The notes under the pieces were generated by a model. That model had not been told where the DNA came from and ran no database searches. It saw nothing but the letters and a program-made list of their open reading frames with translations. From positions 1 through 8,447 of the forward strand of contig JAGREZ010000142.1 in assembly GCA_020446285.1 (NCBI GenBank): a stretch of 8,447 nt of DNA, written 5' to 3'. Every line of letters begins with the position of its first letter. Position 1 is the first letter of the stretch. A program made the position numbers and the translations under genes. This DNA is from Geminicoccaceae bacterium. GTDB lineage: Bacteria > Pseudomonadota > Alphaproteobacteria > Geminicoccales > Geminicoccaceae. Below, piece after piece: positions 5,551-8,447 of the stretch.

Positions 5551-7340
5551 CTGTTCTCCGTCATGAAATGAGCGTCAGCCTGACGCTGGAGAGCCCCTTC
5601 ATTACGCGGGGAATGGTGGTTGACCGGGCGAGCATCGATATGCCGCTCGCTCTCAATGCGGAGAACAAGGAGATTCTGCCGGCAACGCTGGTGAAAGGTG
5701 TTGTGCGGGGAGCGCTGGAGTGTCTCGCCGACAAGGTTTCTGGCCTGCAGGCGGAGATTGACGCCGTGTTGGGTTTGAAATCGCAAAAACGGGAAGGCAA
5801 AACGCGCAAAGACTGGCGAGTATCGAATAATCCCGAGCGCGGTGTGTTATTGTTTGAAGACCTGGTTATCGATGAAACCGGTTTGCGGCGAATGCCGGCA
5901 GCGAAAGCCAGCTATGCCCGGATCCGGGTCGATGAGAAAACCGGGTCGGTTCAGGAAGGATATCTCGCCTTTGTCGGCATGCCTTTTCCCATAGGCACGC
6001 CGGTCACTTTTCGCGGCATCCTGAGGCTGCTTCCCTGTGACAAAGGTCCGGATCCGGATCGCGTCAGGCAATTGATTGATGCGGCACTTCAACTCGTGCC
6101 CGCCATCGGTGCCATGAAGTCGGTTGGCTTCGGGAAGGTTGTCGGATCGAAAGTTGGCGAAATGGTGCCCGTCATGCTCGGAACATCCAGGCATGTCGAT
6201 CATGTGCTCAAGGTGACCTACGAAGCTGACCGCCCGATTGCCGTTGGCGGCGCGATGAAATCCGACAACCTGTTCTCCGGTGAAAAGGTTATCCCCGGCG
6301 GGGCAATCAAGGGCTGTATCGCGCGGAATCTGCAGTGCGCGAATTTGCTGGATGAGGGAACGAGCAAGTTGCTGGCCGCGATGACTGTCGGCCATGCCTT
6401 TCCGGTCCTTGGCGATGACATGCTTCCACTTCGGTATCTGCCCCTTTCTCTGGCAGTTACCTCCATGGGGAATGCAGGCACATATGTTGCCGACCATCTC
6501 GGCAGGAGTGCCAGTGACGATCTGACGATCGACGACGAGGCGGCTCGATGGGCATTTGCTCGCGATTGGAAGCATAAAGACGCTTGGTATATTGGGGAAA
6601 AATTCAAGAATAAATGGAATAAGCTTGATTATGGCGTCCGCACGCGAACGGCCATTGACCCGAGCCGCGGCTCGGCAGCCTACGATTTCAAGGCCAAAGC
6701 GGGGCAGGTCTTTTCCGTTGCAGCGGTCGAGAACAAGGGTGTTCGCTGGACGGGGCGGCTTCTCTTCCCCGACGGGGTCGATGCTGCCGCACAAATGAAG
6801 ATCCTTGCCCTACTGGAAAAGGGGATCGTCGGTCTGGGCAAGACCGGTGCGCGTCTTCGGATAATGTCGGCGGAGCCGTATTGTGACGAAAAGGACAAGA
6901 GGGAACGATTGTGCACCAACGGTCCGTTCGCGCTGACCTTGCAGACGCCGGCCGTGCTGAACGATGTCGAGCGACTGTCGAAGGGAGAACCGCTCAAGTG
7001 CGACTATGAAGCCTACTGGAATGGTCTCGGCTACCGGCTCGTTGACTACTTTGCGACCCAGCACCTCGAAGGCGGTTACATCGCCCTCCGCTATCCGCCC
7101 CGGAGTGACCGTGTCGAGCCTTGGCTGTTGACGGATCCCGGCAGTGTATTCCTTGTCGAACCGAACGAGCGAAAGGTGGCTGTCGAGGATCTTCTGCTAC
7201 ATGGCCTCCCGCCGGCTTCGTGGCTAAGCAACCGGACCTGGGAGGATTTTCCGTTCGAGCGCCAGAACGGCTACGGTGAAGTCATGCTCGATGCCATAGA
7301 TCACCGTGCGTTCGCGAATCCTGTGAGGGTTGGGTCATGA
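5547..7340 (+). CDS. RAMP fusion: Cas7 (Csm3-like) plus Csx10/Cas5-like
   Basis: This 597-residue backbone subunit of the type III complex starts at ATG 5547, which overlaps the cas10 stop. Residues 1-210 look like one Cas7 domain: strand LTLESPFITRG, then SIDMPLAL with D31 where Csm3 and Cmr4 carry the catalytic Asp (Csm3 has a similar IDSPV), LPATLVKGVVRGALE in place of IPGSSLKG, and the Gly-rich AIGAMKSVGFGKVVG (186-200). A second RAMP unit starts at 217 (VDHVLKVTYEADRPIAVGG, IPGGAIKGCIARN 249-261), with RTRTAIDPSRGSAAYDF (365-381) and GIVGLGKTGARLRI (426-439). The last 150 residues (FALTLQTPAVLND, DPGSVFLVE, FPFERQNGYGEVM) resemble the C-terminal half of Csx10, the Cas5-like III-D subunit. 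I read it as Cas7-Csx10; a plain tandem Cas7-Cas7 with a tail is the alternative. Cas7 units would bind crRNA and target RNA, with D31 cutting the RNA. The in-frame extension upstream of 5547 overlaps cas10 and is not real. Confidence 0.78.
   Translation: MTVLRHEMSVSLTLESPFITRGMVVDRASIDMPLALNAENKEILPATLVKGVVRGALECLADKVSGLQAEIDAVLGLKSQKREGKTRKDWRVSNNPERGVLLFEDLVIDETGLRRMPAAKASYARIRVDEKTGSVQEGYLAFVGMPFPIGTPVTFRGILRLLPCDKGPDPDRVRQLIDAALQLVPAIGAMKSVGFGKVVGSKVGEMVPVMLGTSRHVDHVLKVTYEADRPIAVGGAMKSDNLFSGEKVIPGGAIKGCIARNLQCANLLDEGTSKLLAAMTVGHAFPVLGDDMLPLRYLPLSLAVTSMGNAGTYVADHLGRSASDDLTIDDEAARWAFARDWKHKDAWYIGEKFKNKWNKLDYGVRTRTAIDPSRGSAAYDFKAKAGQVFSVAAVENKGVRWTGRLLFPDGVDAAAQMKILALLEKGIVGLGKTGARLRIMSAEPYCDEKDKRERLCTNGPFALTLQTPAVLNDVERLSKGEPLKCDYEAYWNGLGYRLVDYFATQHLEGGYIALRYPPRSDRVEPWLLTDPGSVFLVEPNERKVAVEDLLLHGLPPASWLSNRTWEDFPFERQNGYGEVMLDAIDHRAFANPVRVGS
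7325..7329 (+). promoter_or_regulatory. Ribosome binding site of the third effector gene
   Basis: GAGGG lies seven bases before ATG 7337, inside the 3' end of the preceding gene. A second in-frame ATG follows at once at 7340. The site supports a start at 7337, coupled to the upstream stop by the ATGA overlap (7337-7340). Confidence 0.6.
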
Positions 7341-8447
7341 TGTTCGGCGAGCGACTGGAAATCGGGCTGAAACTGAAGCTCCTGAGCGATCTGCATATCG
7401 GCAGCGGTCATGTTTCACAGAAAGAACAACTCGGCGATCCGAAAGATGACGGGATACCCGAATTTTCGGAGATCATCAGAGACTCGGCGGATTGTCCGGT
7501 CCTGACGTCGACCGGCTTGAAAGGCGCACTTCGTCAGGCCACGCAACTTGAACCGGAGGAGGTTGAAGATCTTCTCGGCAAGAGTGGAAATGAGCCAGGC
7601 GACAGCAATATTGCGCGATTATGGATCGGCATGTTTCGGGTCGATGGGAACAGCGACGGCCGGTCATTCGAGCTGGCCAAGGAGGGCTGCGTTGTCGACC
7701 ATGGCTATATCAGAACCGGCAATGCCATCGACCGCAAGACGGGCAGCGCTGACGACAAGAAGCTCTACAATCAGGAGTGGATCGAAGCCGGTACGGAATT
7801 TGGCGGGAGACTTACTCTCTTCTGGGAGGGCAAGGATGCAGCCGAGCGCGATGCGCTGATCGTTCAGGTCGCCAGTCTGCTCGCCCCTCTATGGTCGCCT
7901 GATGGACTTGCCATCGGTGCGGACAGGCGGCATGGGGCGGGACGTCTGGTGTTTGAGGCGATGTCGTGTACCGAATACACCATTGATGTCAGCACTCTCT
8001 CATTGGTTCCAAAGCCCAGCCCGGATGCCGAGCGCAGAATTGCGGAAATTGCGTCGAAACCCTGCTCAAGCGATGACACCATCCAACGTGCCAGATTGCG
8101 GCTCATCTGCGATGGCCCCTTCATTTCGATCCGGGCCAAGGTTCCCGAAGGAGATGACAATCGCGAGGTCACGAAACCGCTTAGGCGCAACGGGCGTCCC
8201 CATCTGTGGCCTTCGTCTTTTTTGGGATCCCTGCGTTCAGCGGCATCATGGTTCGCTGAACTCGAGCGGGTAAGATCGGGGGAAAGCAACGAAGATGACG
8301 CCCTGCCTTGCGACGACATGGGAAAAACAGTCGTCAATTCTTCGGAACTTTCCAGGCTTACGAGTATAGAGCGTCTTTTCGGCGTCAGCGGGTGGCGTGG
8401 CCTTGTCAGGGTCGACCGTCTTGAGCCCGTCGGAACAAGCGGGACAG
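7337..8447 (+). CDS. Multi-domain Cas7-like RAMP protein, 3' partial
   Basis: The frame is open from ATG 7337 to the right edge (370 codons, no stop), so the gene continues outside the window. The first Cas7-like domain is about residues 7-210. It has LLSDLHIGSGHV (15-26), EIIRDSADCPVLTSTGLKGAL (45-65, the usual I(K/R)D...PGSSLKG region), the thumb-type segment GYIRTGNAIDRKTGSADDKKLYN (123-145) and the Gly-rich AIGADRRHGAGRLVF (192-206). A second domain starts near 252 (ARLRLICDGPFISI), with WPSSFLGSLRSA (291-302) and ERLFGVSGWRGLVRVDRLE (345-363). Both repeat the RAMP layout, so this is at least a tandem Cas7 protein. At the place where Csm3 has catalytic D33 the first domain offers E42/F43 and the second E277/V278, so RNA cleavage by these units is doubtful. 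It overlaps the preceding gene by ATGA and belongs to the same operon. By role it would extend the backbone along the crRNA. Confidence 0.82.
   Translation, partial: MMFGERLEIGLKLKLLSDLHIGSGHVSQKEQLGDPKDDGIPEFSEIIRDSADCPVLTSTGLKGALRQATQLEPEEVEDLLGKSGNEPGDSNIARLWIGMFRVDGNSDGRSFELAKEGCVVDHGYIRTGNAIDRKTGSADDKKLYNQEWIEAGTEFGGRLTLFWEGKDAAERDALIVQVASLLAPLWSPDGLAIGADRRHGAGRLVFEAMSCTEYTIDVSTLSLVPKPSPDAERRIAEIASKPCSSDDTIQRARLRLICDGPFISIRAKVPEGDDNREVTKPLRRNGRPHLWPSSFLGSLRSAASWFAELERVRSGESNEDDALPCDDMGKTVVNSSELSRLTSIERLFGVSGWRGLVRVDRLEPVGTSGT

Noticed and set aside
5847..6794. Minus-strand open frame of 315 codons inside the Cas7-Csx10 gene
   Set aside because: It is antisense to a frame with clear RAMP motifs, shows no family features and has no supporting ribosome site.

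Overview
The window is a CRISPR-Cas locus from a high-GC bacterium. GC looks to be around 60% by eye, and codon use and protein sequences suggest a proteobacterium, perhaps an alphaproteobacterium; that placement is an inference. The system is type III with a reverse-transcriptase-Cas1 adaptation protein. It has three parts around a short array: a minus-strand adaptation pair (cas2 and RT-cas1, 490-2880), a leader plus array (2881-3509; 7 repeats, 6 spacers), and a plus-strand effector operon (3592 to the right edge).

Left edge (3-478): a YefM/YoeB-type toxin-antitoxin pair, with the antitoxin cut at its 5' end. It runs convergently into cas2 with only 11 bases between the two stop codons.

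Adaptation module: RT-Cas1 has a group II-intron-like RT with an FADD active site, followed by a Cas1 integrase with the Glu/His/Glu metal ligands. There is no Cas6-like N-terminal domain. Cas2 follows 15 bases downstream. This pair is expected to capture spacers, possibly directly from RNA.

Array: six identical 37-base repeats plus a seventh with altered last three bases. That altered copy, the ATTGAGAC 3' end and the position of the leader all indicate plus-strand transcription, towards the effector genes. No terminator is evident in the 82 bases between array and cas10.

Effector module: three genes overlap by ATGA junctions. The first is a Cas10 that lacks an HD nuclease domain and has GGDE rather than GGDD. 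The second is a 597-residue fusion that I read as a Cas7 (Csm3-like) domain joined to a Csx10/Cas5-like region. The third has at least two RAMP (Cas7-like) domains and runs off the right edge. HD-less Cas10 plus a Csx10-like part plus several Cas7 domains is closest to type III-D, but the fusions make the subtype unusual. No cas6, CARF nuclease or small (Cas11) subunit gene is visible here; these could lie beyond the right edge or elsewhere.
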